From assembly GCA_965243345.1 (NCBI GenBank), contig CBDEUR010000003.1:1736001-1800000 (forward strand): DNA of 64,000 bases, in the 5' to 3' direction. The stretch is from Bin52 sp965243345 (GTDB lineage: Bacteria; Pseudomonadota; Alphaproteobacteria; Thalassobaculales; Thalassobaculaceae). The translations under genes were made by a program, and so were the position numbers. The notes under the pieces were generated by a model. That model did not search any database and was not told the origin of the DNA. It was given only the letters and a program-made list of their open reading frames with translations. This document shows positions 17,826 through 26,888 of the stretch, piece by piece (position 1 is the stretch's first letter; each line of letters opens with the position of its first letter).

Positions 17826-19338
17826 CTTCCCGGGCGCTGGCGTCGTCCCGGTTCCGCGGCTCCATGATGACCGGCCTGCCGAGCACGGCGGAAAGCTGCA
17901 TGATCCGCCGGGCGACGGTCTCACCGAGCACGACCGCGCGTTCACCGGGATAGCGAACGACAATCCGGTCGGCCTGCGGGATCACCTCCAGTTCGCTGAG
18001 CAACCGCGCAACGCCGCCCGAATAACTGAATCCGAACCGCAGGATGCAGCCGACCAGGTTGGCGAGTTCCCGCTGCTCCCGCGTGATCAGCCGGGCCACG
18101 GCCCTGGCACGCGGATGGTCGATGTGACCGTTGTAGCGTGCCAGCACCGCGAGAGCGACGAACACCCGTTCCCCGTGCTCGAGGCCGACCAGGGGCAACC
18201 GCAGGACCTTGAGGAAGGCGTGCTCGCCACGGTAGCTCGGATGTTCGGCCCAGGCCGCGTCACCCAGCAGGCAGATGGCGTGCACCAGTCGCGCCGGGAC
18301 GGGGGCCGGCAGAAAGTCGGTCACCCAGCGCTCGAGTACCCCCTCCTCCAGCGGGAACCGGCTGAACGGGCGGACGATGTCGGAAAATCCCGAGAGCAGC
18401 GGGTCGCGCCGCCGGTCCTCCGGCGACAGCCTGTCGTACAGGCACCCCTCGCGCAGGCCGAAGGCGGAGAACACCAGTTCCCCGACCCGGCCGAGCGCGA
18501 TCAGGCGATGCAGGACCAGGGCGGCGGCCGGGATCGTGTCGATCCGGCGCCGGGAGACGCCCGGCTGCGCGGCGAGACCCCTGCCCTCGGCAACACGCTC
18601 GAGAAACCTGAGTGCGCGGGCGGGTTCGATCCTGTAGCCGTGAATGATCTCGAGCGGATAGCGGCGCCTGACCATGTGCAGTCGCGCGAGACTGCGCCAG
18701 CCACCGCCGACAGCGAAGAACTGCCGCCCGGCAAGCTGGTCAAGCCACGGCAGGCGCTCGATGTGACGGTCGATCCGCCCTTGCAGCCGTATCCGGTTCC
18801 CCGGCGTGAGTGCGCCCAGGCTCAGGCCCCCCAGCGGCAGGGTCGCAACCGACCGGGGCGAACCGTCCGGAACGTCGATCAGCTCGAGGCTGCCGCCGCC
18901 GAGATCGCCGACCACGCCATCGCATCCCGGAAAGGCGCTGATGACGCCGAAGGCGGACAGGCGCGCCTCCTCGGCACCGGACAGCATGCGGACCCGGATC
19001 CCGAAGCGATCTTCGAGATCCTCGGCAAACGCCGGCCCGTTCTCGGTATCGCGAACCGCCGCGGTGGCGATGACATCAAGCCGTGCCACCCGCATCTCGC
19101 GCGCCACCTCGAGGAACCGCGCGATGATGTCGACGGCAGCCGCACGTCCGGTTTCCGACAGTCTGCCGGTCCGGCGCATGTCGGCACCCAGACCGCACAG
19201 CGCCTTTTCGTTGAACACCGGAAACGGCATGCGCCGATCGCCGGTGAACACCACCAGACGCACGGAGTTCGAACCGATGTCCAGCACGCCCACCCGGTGG
19301 CCGTTGCCCTCCTCCCATGCCGATGCGGAGTACGCCAA
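17815..19338 (-). CDS. ppx: Exopolyphosphatase / Ppx-GppA family phosphatase
   Basis: This 507-residue protein belongs to the Ppx/GppA family of the actin-like ATPase superfamily, which removes terminal phosphates from polyphosphate or pppGpp. The phosphate loops are VLDIGSNSVRLVVF at the N-terminus and VVGDLGGGSLELI further on. A C-terminal HD-like helical part contains HPSYRGEHAFLKVLRLPL and the ARYNGHIDHPRARA segment. The start appears to be TTG at 19338 with an AGGAGG site inside the end of ppk. Only two bases separate it from the ppk stop, so polyphosphate synthesis and breakdown are coupled. Confidence 0.92.
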   Translation of the reverse strand: MAYSASAWEEGNGHRVGVLDIGSNSVRLVVFTGDRRMPFPVFNEKALCGLGADMRRTGRLSETGRAAAVDIIARFLEVAREMRVARLDVIATAAVRDTENGPAFAEDLEDRFGIRVRMLSGAEEARLSAFGVISAFPGCDGVVGDLGGGSLELIDVPDGSPRSVATLPLGGLSLGALTPGNRIRLQGRIDRHIERLPWLDQLAGRQFFAVGGGWRSLARLHMVRRRYPLEIIHGYRIEPARALRFLERVAEGRGLAAQPGVSRRRIDTIPAAALVLHRLIALGRVGELVFSAFGLREGCLYDRLSPEDRRRDPLLSGFSDIVRPFSRFPLEEGVLERWVTDFLPAPVPARLVHAICLLGDAAWAEHPSYRGEHAFLKVLRLPLVGLEHGERVFVALAVLARYNGHIDHPRARAVARLITREQRELANLVGCILRFGFSYSGGVARLLSELEVIPQADRIVVRYPGERAVVLGETVARRIMQLSAVLGRPVIMEPRNRDDASAREVTA

Positions 19339-19340
19339 CC

Positions 19341-21494
19341 TCAGGCCTCCTGCCGGTCCCGCTTGGCAATGACCGGAGCCGGAGACTGCCTGCGCAGTGC
19401 GCTGCCGCGGCCCGACAGGCTCGGGTTTGTCATGAAGTAGGTGTGGGCCGAGAAATCGTCGGCCTGTGCCTTCACCCGGATGTACCGGCCAGAGGCTTCC
19501 AGCTCCCAGCTGTTCTTGAGATCCTTCAGGTTCGCCCCCATGATTTCCGTCTGCACCTGCCGGTGCACCGTCTCGTTCTCGATCGGAACGAAGTGCTCGA
19601 CCCGGCGGTCGAGGTTTCGCGGCATCCAGTCAGCGGACGAAATGAACACCAGCGAGCGCTCGGACGGCAACCCGTGGCCGTTGCCGAAACACACGATGCG
19701 CGAGTGCTCGAGGAACCGGCCGACAATGCTGCGCACCCGGATGTTCTCCGACAGCCCGGGCACGCCGGGACGCAGGCAGCAGATGCCGCGCACGACGAGG
19801 GTGATCTCGACGCCGGCACAGGACGCCTCGTACAGCTGGTCGATGAGGTCGGGATCGACCAGCGAGTTCATCTTGGCCCAGATCGCGGCGGGCCGGCCGG
19901 TGGAGGCATAGGCCATTTCGGCCCGGACAAGTTCGACGATACGGCTGCGCAGCGACATCGGTGACAGTGCGATCTTGTCCATCGCCAGCGGGGTCACGTA
20001 GCCGGTCATGTAGTTGAAGGCGCGAGCGGCATCGAGGCAGATCACCTCCTCACAGGTGAAGAATGACAGGTCGGTGTACACCTTCGCCGTGATCGGGTGG
20101 TAGTTGCCGGTGCCGAAATGCGCGTAGCTGCGCAGACCGCCGCCTTCCCGCCGCACCACCAGCGACATCTTGGCGTGGGTCTTCAGGTCCAGGAACCCGA
20201 ACACCACCTGCACCCCGGCCCGTTCGAGATCCCGGGCAAGACGGATGTTGACCTCCTCGTCGAACCGCGCCTTGAGCTCGATCATCGCCGTCACCGACTT
20301 GCCCGACTCGGCCGCCTCGATCAGCGCCTTGACGATGGGAGAGTCATGGATGGTCCGGTACAGCGTCTGCTTGATCGCGACCACCGCCGGGTCGGTCGCC
20401 GCCTGGCGCACGAACTGTACCACCGCATCGAAACTCTCGTAGGGATGATGGATGATGATGTCCTTCGCCCCGATCGCGGCGAAACAGTCTCCGCCGAAAT
20501 CCCGGATCCGCTCCGGGAAACGGGCATTGAACGGTGGCCAGAGCAGGTCCGGGCGCTCGTCGGTGATCAGCTGTGACAGGTCGGCGAGCCCGACCATTTC
20601 CTGCAGCGCGAACACCTCCTCTCCGGAGGTGTCGAACTCGCGCATCACCAGTGCGCGCAGGTCGTCGGGCATCGAGGAATTGGTGGACAGGCGAATGACG
20701 GTTCCGCGGCGGCGGCGGCGCAGTGCGGATTCGAACGACACCACCAGGTCCTCGGCCTCCTCGTCGATCTCCATCTCGCTGTCGCGCAGGACCCTGAAGA
20801 TCCCGTATTCCATGATCTCGAAATTCGGAAAGACCGTATCGGCGTGCTGGAGGATCACCTGTTCGATGGTGATGTAGCGGATTTCCCTGCCGGGCAGGCG
20901 CACGAACCGGCCGACCTGCCAGGGCAACGGCAGCAACGCCTCCATGTGGTGGCCGTCCGACGACCGGCGCAACCGCAGCACCAGGCAGGCGCTGCGGTTG
21001 GGGAAGAACGGAAACGGATGCGCCGGATCGATGGCCAGCGGCGTGAGCACCGGAAAGACCTGCGCCAGGAAATGCTCGTCGAGCCACGCCCGGTCGGCCG
21101 CGTCGAGATCATCGTGGTCGACCAGGTGGAAACCGGCATCCCGCAGCTCCGCGGTGAGCTCGTGCAGGCAGTCCTGCTGGCCCTCGATCAGCCGGTCCGC
21201 CTCCTTCGAGATCGCCTGCAGCTGCCGCGACGGGGTCAGTCCGTCGGGACTCGAGGTGGTGACCCCGGCCGAGATCATTCCCTTCAGCCCGGCCACCCGG
21301 ACCATGTAGAACTCGTCGAGGTTGGCACTCGAGATCGACAGGAACCGGAGCCGTTCGAGCAGCGGGTTCTCCGGATTGCAGGCCTCCTCGAGCACCCGGT
21401 CGTTGAAGGCGAGCCACGACAGCTCCCGATTGATGAACCGGTCCGAAGAGCTCCGGTCCGGCACCGGTTCCTCAAGGACTTCCGCGCTGGTCAT
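19341..21494 (-). CDS. ppk1: Polyphosphate kinase 1
   Basis: This 717-residue enzyme polymerises the gamma phosphate of ATP into polyphosphate. Domains follow the PPK1 order: N-terminal helical (RFINRELSWLAFNDRVLEEA), head, then two phospholipase-D-like catalytic parts. The autophosphorylation region shows KTHAKMSLVVRREGG, where the His is the phospho-acceptor. LSSADWMPRNLDRRVE appears here as ISSADWMPRNLDRRVEHF. The ATG at 21494 is chosen because 21 upstream in-frame residues lack homology. It leads a ppk-ppx operon downstream of an SDR gene. Confidence 0.95.
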   Translation of the reverse strand: MTSAEVLEEPVPDRSSSDRFINRELSWLAFNDRVLEEACNPENPLLERLRFLSISSANLDEFYMVRVAGLKGMISAGVTTSSPDGLTPSRQLQAISKEADRLIEGQQDCLHELTAELRDAGFHLVDHDDLDAADRAWLDEHFLAQVFPVLTPLAIDPAHPFPFFPNRSACLVLRLRRSSDGHHMEALLPLPWQVGRFVRLPGREIRYITIEQVILQHADTVFPNFEIMEYGIFRVLRDSEMEIDEEAEDLVVSFESALRRRRRGTVIRLSTNSSMPDDLRALVMREFDTSGEEVFALQEMVGLADLSQLITDERPDLLWPPFNARFPERIRDFGGDCFAAIGAKDIIIHHPYESFDAVVQFVRQAATDPAVVAIKQTLYRTIHDSPIVKALIEAAESGKSVTAMIELKARFDEEVNIRLARDLERAGVQVVFGFLDLKTHAKMSLVVRREGGGLRSYAHFGTGNYHPITAKVYTDLSFFTCEEVICLDAARAFNYMTGYVTPLAMDKIALSPMSLRSRIVELVRAEMAYASTGRPAAIWAKMNSLVDPDLIDQLYEASCAGVEITLVVRGICCLRPGVPGLSENIRVRSIVGRFLEHSRIVCFGNGHGLPSERSLVFISSADWMPRNLDRRVEHFVPIENETVHRQVQTEIMGANLKDLKNSWELEASGRYIRVKAQADDFSAHTYFMTNPSLSGRGSALRRQSPAPVIAKRDRQEA

Positions 21495-21531
21495 CGTCGA
21501 GGCCTCCCCGTTTTCGCTCCCGTCGTCCGGA

Positions 21532-22311
21532 TCAGATCGAACTGCGGAAGGCGCCACCGTCCATCAGCAGGTTCTGCCCGTTGATATACCCGGCGTGCAC
21601 GCTGCACAGGAAGGCGCAGGTCTTGCCGAATTCCTCGGCGGTTCCGAACCGTCCGGCGGGGTTCTCCGCCGATGCGGCCTTGTACATCTCCTCGTAGCTC
21701 ATGCCCGCGGCCTTCGCACGGACCACGAGGTTGCCGCGCAGCCGGTCGGTATCGAACGGACCGGGCAGAAGACCGTTGATGGTCACGCCGCGGCGGACAG
21801 TGTCCCGCGCAATCCCGGCACAGAACCCGGTCAGCCCGGTCCGGGCGCCGTTCGACAGGCCGAGGATCGAAATCGGTGATTTCACCGAGCCCGAGGTGAT
21901 GTTGACGATCCTGCCGAACCCCCGCTCCATCATCGCATCGACGGTTGACCTGATCAGCTCGATGGCGGTGATCATGTTGGCGTCGAGCGCCGCGATCCAG
22001 TCCTGCCTGCTCCAGTCGCGGAAGTCGCCGGGCGGAGGACCACCGGCGTTGTTGACCAGGATGTCGATGTCTCCCGCCGCCGCGAGGGCGGCTTCCCGCC
22101 CCTCCGGCGTGGTGATGTCGCAGGCGAGTGCGGTCACCGCGATACCGCGCGCGGCCCCGATTTCGCTTGCGGCCGCTTCCACATCCGCCCTGGTGCGGGC
22201 GCAGATCGTCACCTCCACCCCGGCCTCGGCCAGTGAATCGGCGCAGGCGCGTCCCAGCCCCTTGCTCGCCGCACAGACAAGCGCCTTCCTTCCGGCAATG
22301 CCCAGGTCCAT
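21532..22311 (-). CDS. SDR family oxidoreductase
   Basis: This 259-residue short-chain dehydrogenase has the cofactor motif (ALVCAASKGLGRACADSL), an NNAGGPP segment and a strand with INITSGSVKSPI. The catalytic position usually held by Tyr in YxxxK is unusual: the region reads GLSNGARTGLTGFCAG, with Asn-Gly-Ala-Arg in place of Tyr-x-x-x-Lys. This is a known divergent SDR branch (3-oxoacyl-ACP reductase-like, FabG-annotated), so the chemistry may differ. It lies three bases downstream of the hdaA-side cluster start and just upstream of ppk. Confidence 0.85.
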   Translation of the reverse strand: MDLGIAGRKALVCAASKGLGRACADSLAEAGVEVTICARTRADVEAAASEIGAARGIAVTALACDITTPEGREAALAAAGDIDILVNNAGGPPPGDFRDWSRQDWIAALDANMITAIELIRSTVDAMMERGFGRIVNITSGSVKSPISILGLSNGARTGLTGFCAGIARDTVRRGVTINGLLPGPFDTDRLRGNLVVRAKAAGMSYEEMYKAASAENPAGRFGTAEEFGKTCAFLCSVHAGYINGQNLLMDGGAFRSSI

Positions 22312-22313
22312 GG

Positions 22314-23009
22314 TCAGTTTCCTTCCGTTCCCTTGGTCATCCTGCCCAGCACCAGCCGGGCCAGTGGCAGCGTCACCGACCGGTGTTCGGTGAGCGACGC
22401 CCTGTCCAGTTCCTCCACCAGCTGCCCGGCTGCCTCGAAGGTCCGGTCCATCCTGCTGGTGATGTAGGCCAGTGCGCCGTCCTCGACCCGCAGCTGGCGG
22501 TCACGGAACATCTTCGCCATCACCTCGTGCAGCAGCCTGTCCTCGGGCGGGCCGATGGCGACCACGGCAAGGGTCGCCAGCCGGGACGCCAGGTCCGCGG
22601 GCAGGATCCCGATACCACCGCACGGTACCCGGCTCAGCACCAGCACCGTGCCGCCCTGCTGCATCACGATGTTGTACAGCTGCAGCAGGGGCAACCCGGG
22701 CCAGTCGGCATCGACCCCGTCGACCAGGAGGTGGCGCGCCCCGTCGAGCAGTTCCGGGGGCGGCAGCCGGACGAGTTCCGTCCGGTCGACATACGCGGCA
22801 CCGGCCCGTCGCCGCCAGGCGATCCCGAGATGGGTCTTGCCGCATCCCGCCGGTCCGACAATGTTGAGACCGGTGATCTGCTCGGGCCAGTCCGGCCAGT
22901 GATCGATCCAGGCCACCGCGTCGCGGTTCGAGGGGCACACCACGAATTCCTCGCGCAGGAATCCCGGCGCGTGGCCGAGATCGAGGGTGAGTTGTTCGCG
23001 CGCGCTCAC
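22314..23009 (-). CDS. hdaA: HdaA, DnaA-related regulator of replication initiation
   Basis: This 231-residue protein is a DnaA AAA+ homologue lacking the DNA-binding domain IV. Together with the beta clamp it promotes hydrolysis of DnaA-bound ATP after initiation. The N-terminal clamp-binding motif QLTLDLG is visible at about residues 6-12. It is followed by the Walker A GPAGCGKTHL, a Walker B-like HLLVDGVDAD and a sensor segment VLVLSRVP. The start is GTG at 23009, overlapping the permease stop by four bases. Confidence 0.9.
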   Translation of the reverse strand: MSAREQLTLDLGHAPGFLREEFVVCPSNRDAVAWIDHWPDWPEQITGLNIVGPAGCGKTHLGIAWRRRAGAAYVDRTELVRLPPPELLDGARHLLVDGVDADWPGLPLLQLYNIVMQQGGTVLVLSRVPCGGIGILPADLASRLATLAVVAIGPPEDRLLHEVMAKMFRDRQLRVEDGALAYITSRMDRTFEAAGQLVEELDRASLTEHRSVTLPLARLVLGRMTKGTEGN

Positions 23010-24097
23010 GACCGGTCCCGATCGTGCGGTTCACCGGCGTCATCGGCCGGCGGGATACCATGCAGGTGCAATGGACTTGCAAGGTACCGGTCGAGTGCGA
23101 ACCGACCGATCACTCCGATGATGGCCGCCACCGGCAATGACAGCAGCACGCCGACGAAGCCGAACAGGGTTCCCCCCGCGAGCAGGGCGAATATGACCCA
23201 GACCGGATGCAGGCCGACGGCGTCCCCCACCAGCTTCGGGGTCAGGACGTTGCCTTCCAGTACCTGGCCGATCACGAAGATCACTCCCACGATGACGATC
23301 GGCTGCCAGTCCGGGAACTGGATGGCGGCAAGGCTGATGCTGAGCACGCCGCCGAGTATGGCGCCCACGAACGGGATGAATGAAATCCCGCCCACGAAGA
23401 TGCCCACGACGATTCCGAAGTCCAGGCCGGCAAGGCTGAGCGCGGTCCCGTAGTAGACCATCAGCACCAGGCAGACGCTGCCCTGGCCGCGCACGAAGGA
23501 TGCCAGCGTCGTGTCGATCAGCCTCACCTGTTCCCGTATCACCGGGCCCTGCGCCTGTGGCAGCCAGCCGCTGATGGTCCGCACCATGCGGTCCCAGTCG
23601 CGCAGCAGGTAGAAGGCGACGATCGGCGTGATCAGGATCAGTGACAGCAGGTTGGTAATCGCGACCCCGCCGGACACCACCCGTGCCAGGGTGCGGGTGA
23701 TCCACGGCAGGATCCCGCCGGCGAGCGACGGCAGGGACTCGAGCGACCCGTCACGCGCATCGGCATGAACGTTCTCGAGCAGGGAACGCACCACCGGTTC
23801 GATCCGGGCGACCACCGCGGGCAGCAGTTCGGCGAGCCGCAGCAGCTGCGCGTTGACCACCGGAACCAGCAACAGCAGGAACCCGCACACCACGACCACG
23901 AAACCGCACAGCACCAGGGTGGCGCCAATGGTCCGGCCGCAACCCGCCCGCTCGAGACGGTCCACGATGGGATCAAGCAGGTAGGCGATCGCCATTCCGG
24001 CGACGAACGGCAGCAGGACGTCGGCAAGCACGACCAGGAACAGCCCGGTCGCCCCGAGAAACAGCAGCCAGAACAGTCCCCGTTCGCGTCTCGTCAT
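23006..24097 (-). CDS. AI-2E family transporter (PerM/YdiK type)
   Basis: This 363-residue inner-membrane protein has the AI-2E transporter arrangement of about seven to eight spans with a large central loop. Typical stretches are PFVAGMAIAYLLDPIVDRLE near the start and GISFIPFVGAILGG in the middle, and the late PKLVGDAVGLHPVWVIFALL is the family hallmark. Members have been linked to autoinducer-2 export, sodium/proton exchange and other roles; none can be assigned here. It sits in a tight DUF2066-permease-hdaA run, an arrangement common in Rhodospirillales. Confidence 0.9.
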   Translation of the reverse strand: MTRRERGLFWLLFLGATGLFLVVLADVLLPFVAGMAIAYLLDPIVDRLERAGCGRTIGATLVLCGFVVVVCGFLLLLVPVVNAQLLRLAELLPAVVARIEPVVRSLLENVHADARDGSLESLPSLAGGILPWITRTLARVVSGGVAITNLLSLILITPIVAFYLLRDWDRMVRTISGWLPQAQGPVIREQVRLIDTTLASFVRGQGSVCLVLMVYYGTALSLAGLDFGIVVGIFVGGISFIPFVGAILGGVLSISLAAIQFPDWQPIVIVGVIFVIGQVLEGNVLTPKLVGDAVGLHPVWVIFALLAGGTLFGFVGVLLSLPVAAIIGVIGRFALDRYLASPLHLHGIPPADDAGEPHDRDRS

Positions 24098-24099
24098 CG

Positions 24100-25260
24100 T
24101 CAGCTGCGCGGCACGACCGGGCCGCCCGCCGCCGGTGGACGGTAGCGCTCAGGCACCTGCCGCGAGCGCTCGGTGAGCACCGGCTCCTCCCGGCCCTGGT
24201 GGAGTTCGAGGTCCCGCTGGCGCAGCGCCGTGCGCAACTGGTCGACATCACCGACCATCACGATGTCGACAACCGCCGCCTGGCGTGACAGGCGGCGCAC
24301 GATCACGTCGCGAACGATGCCGATCGACTCGATCTGCCGGCGAATCGCCAGCCAGCGGCGAAAGGAGTCCTCGACCGGTATCAGCACCGCGACGCTGGTC
24401 CTGGCATCCCGGCTGACAAGGTTGGCGCGTTTCCAGTCATCTTCCAGGACCGCAACCACCTGCTCGACCGCCGCCCGGAACGCGTCCCCGCTCCCGACGG
24501 AGACCGGGTCGGCGCGGGTCTCGGGTCCGGAACCCGGTCCGTGGCGGACCAGCGAGACCTCGAGCCCGGTCATCTCCCCGTCGGGAACCGCACGGGCCAG
24601 GGCGACGACCGCGTCACCGGCGCCATAGCGCTCGGCAAGCAGCTGAAGGGGCGCCCAGTCGTCGCCGAGCGCGGCGCTCACCGGGAGGTCGCGCATGTCC
24701 TGCAGGTCGCCCCAGGGCACGACGATCGGCAGCAGTCCGTCGGGCGGTTCGAAGTCCTGCCACGCCTCGCGCCAGGGATTGGGGTCTTCCCACAGCATTT
24801 CGTGCAGGCCGTCGCTCAGCACAGGGATCACCAGTACCGGTCGGCTTCGTGTCTCGGCGAAGGAAATCCCCATGTCGTTCATCAGGTTGCGGACCGCATC
24901 CGGCCGGAAACCGAACGACAGTTCGGCAATGTACCGGACCTTCGAGGTCCGCTCCTTCAGGATCTCGTAATCATGGATGAGCGCGCGCACCTCCTCCTGG
25001 CCGAGCCCGGTCAGCCCCGCCGACTGTTCCGCCAGCACCATGCGCTCGACCAGGCGGTTCCACGCCCGGGTCTCGCCGCGCTCGAGCGCCTGTTCGCGTG
25101 CGACCAGCGACGACGACGCCGTCACGTCCACCTCGACGGGCGCGACGATGAACACGTCGTCCCCCGCCCGCACCGCAACGGTGGCCATGGCGAGGACCAG
25201 CACGACGAGCACTGCCAGCGTGCCGGGACCGCATGGGCGCGCGAGACGGAGCGATTTCAT
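24100..25260 (-). CDS. DUF2066 domain-containing secreted protein
   Basis: This 386-residue protein begins with a signal peptide (LAVLVVLVLAMATVAVRA). The DUF2066 region follows: VFIVAPVEVDVTASSSLVAREQALERGETRAWNRL, and later RYIAELSFGFRPDAVRNLMNDMGI. The C-terminal half has a repeated architecture with VIPVLSDG and IPVEDSFRRWLAIRRQIESI. The function of the family is unknown. The ATG at 25260 starts the signal peptide. It is two bases upstream of the permease gene and leads the operon toward hdaA. Confidence 0.85.
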   Translation of the reverse strand: MKSLRLARPCGPGTLAVLVVLVLAMATVAVRAGDDVFIVAPVEVDVTASSSLVAREQALERGETRAWNRLVERMVLAEQSAGLTGLGQEEVRALIHDYEILKERTSKVRYIAELSFGFRPDAVRNLMNDMGISFAETRSRPVLVIPVLSDGLHEMLWEDPNPWREAWQDFEPPDGLLPIVVPWGDLQDMRDLPVSAALGDDWAPLQLLAERYGAGDAVVALARAVPDGEMTGLEVSLVRHGPGSGPETRADPVSVGSGDAFRAAVEQVVAVLEDDWKRANLVSRDARTSVAVLIPVEDSFRRWLAIRRQIESIGIVRDVIVRRLSRQAAVVDIVMVGDVDQLRTALRQRDLELHQGREEPVLTERSRQVPERYRPPAAGGPVVPRS

Positions 25261-25799
25261 CTGGGCAGCCTCCGGGAGCAACACCCTCTATCCTAGCATA
25301 CCGGCACCGCGACACTCTCGCCGCGTACCGAAGCAGAAGCCTGTTTCGGGAAACCTGGCCCCCGCCGGGCCGTGCAGCTCCCCGAACGGCCTGCCGGCCA
25401 GCGCCGCACGCCGTTCACCGTCCCCGCCACCAAACCGCACGACACCGCGCACAGGGGCGTGCATGGCGCGGTCCCGGCGCACCGTTCTGCCGGCACCGGG
25501 ACGGAAATGTCCCGGTCCCTGTCAAGACCTGTTCGAAGGATACCGATGGATGAGAGGATGGGCGGCGTTCCAGACATGGTTGTCTGGACGCCCGGATAGC
25601 GGCGGCGTCTCGTGCGGCCGCGACCGACGGTGCGGCAGACAGGCGAAGTTCCGACGACATGCGCAACCGTGCCGCCTGTTGCAGGGACGGGACGGACAGC
25701 GATATACGCGGCGATACGGCTGCCTGCCCTGTCGACCGTGCAGGCCCCGGGGGCCCCGGCCGCAAGCCCGCGGCACCACCGCGCCGGCTCGAACGGGAG
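25261..25799. other. 540-bp divergent intergenic region with two hairpins
   Basis: This gap lies between the divergent DUF2066 and purM genes. It is longer than usual here and no convincing gene was seen. Two perfect short hairpins are present: arms 25495-25502 and 25509-25516 (8 bp, 6-nt loop), and 25569-25576 and 25581-25588 (8 bp, 4-nt loop). They could belong to a purM leader or a small RNA. I saw no recognisable purine riboswitch core. Confidence 0.45.
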
Positions 25800-26888
25800 G
25801 TGATCATCGCGACAGAGGATCCGGACCGGCCACTCACCTATCGTGATGCCGGAGTCGACGTGGATGCCGGCGCGCGGCTGGTCGAGGCCATCGGGCCGCT
25901 TGCGCGCGGCACACGGCGCGCGGGAGCCGACGGGCTGCTGGGGGGATTCGGGGGCGTCTTTGACCTGGCAGCCTGCGGGTACCGCGATCCGCTGCTGGTC
26001 GCGGCCACCGACGGTGTCGGAACCAAGCTTCGCATCGCCATCGACACCGGGCGCCACGACACGGTCGGGGTCGACCTGGTGGCGATGTGCGTCAACGACC
26101 TGGTTGCCCAGGGCGCCGAACCGCTGTTCTTTCTCGACTACTATGCCACCGGCGCACTGTCGCTCGAACAGGCCCGGTCGGTGGTCGCGGGCATCGCCCG
26201 GGGCTGCAGGACGGCGGGATGCGCGCTGCTCGGCGGCGAGACCGCGGAAATGCCGGGCATGTACCGGGACGGCGACTACGACCTCGCCGGCTTTGCGCTC
26301 GGCGCGGTGGAGCGGAGCGCACTGATCGACGGTTCCGCGGCCGCGGCCGGTGACGTCGTGCTCGGGCTCGCATCCTCAGGGCTGCACGCGAACGGACTGT
26401 CGCTGGTCCGCCGGGTTCTTGAGCGCGACGGTCTTGATCCCGGCGAGCCGGCGCCGTTCGACCGGGACCGGTCGCTTGCCGAGGCGATGCTTGAGCCGAC
26501 CCGGATCTACGTCGCCGGCGCCCTGGCGGCGATGGGTGCGGGTACAGTCACCGGAATTGCCCACATCACCGGCGGCGGCCTCATCGACAACCCGCCACGC
26601 GCGTTCGGGGCAGGTCTGGCGGCCGACCTTGACTGCACCGCCTGGCCGGTTCCACCGGTGTTCGGCTGGCTCGCGCGCACCGGCGGCATTGAGGCAGGGG
26701 AACTGGCGCGGACCTTCAACTGCGGGATCGGCATGGTCATGACCGTGCGCCCGGGTGACGCCGCGGCAGTCACCCGCGCACTGGCCGGGGCCGGAGAACG
26801 CGTATTCGAGCTCGGACGCCTGCGCCGGCGCGAGGCGGACGCACCCGCGGTCCGGCTCGGGTCCGTCGCCACCCTGGTCTCGTCGTGA
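25800..26888 (+). CDS. purM: Phosphoribosylformylglycinamidine cyclo-ligase (AIR synthase)
   Basis: This roughly 362-residue enzyme closes the imidazole ring in purine synthesis (FGAM plus ATP to AIR). Family features are clear: TYRDAGVDVDAG at the start, LVAATDGVGTKLRIA, VDLVAMCVNDLVAQGAEPLFFLDY, GGETAEMPGMY and HITGGGLIDNPPR. The start is uncertain. The GTG at 25800 overlaps the GGGAGG ribosome site itself. The nearest codon with good spacing is an ATC three codons in, and no ATG lies between the ribosome site and the conserved region. It is coupled to purN by a GTGA overlap. Confidence 0.92.
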   Translation: MIIATEDPDRPLTYRDAGVDVDAGARLVEAIGPLARGTRRAGADGLLGGFGGVFDLAACGYRDPLLVAATDGVGTKLRIAIDTGRHDTVGVDLVAMCVNDLVAQGAEPLFFLDYYATGALSLEQARSVVAGIARGCRTAGCALLGGETAEMPGMYRDGDYDLAGFALGAVERSALIDGSAAAAGDVVLGLASSGLHANGLSLVRRVLERDGLDPGEPAPFDRDRSLAEAMLEPTRIYVAGALAAMGAGTVTGIAHITGGGLIDNPPRAFGAGLAADLDCTAWPVPPVFGWLARTGGIEAGELARTFNCGIGMVMTVRPGDAAAVTRALAGAGERVFELGRLRRREADAPAVRLGSVATLVSS

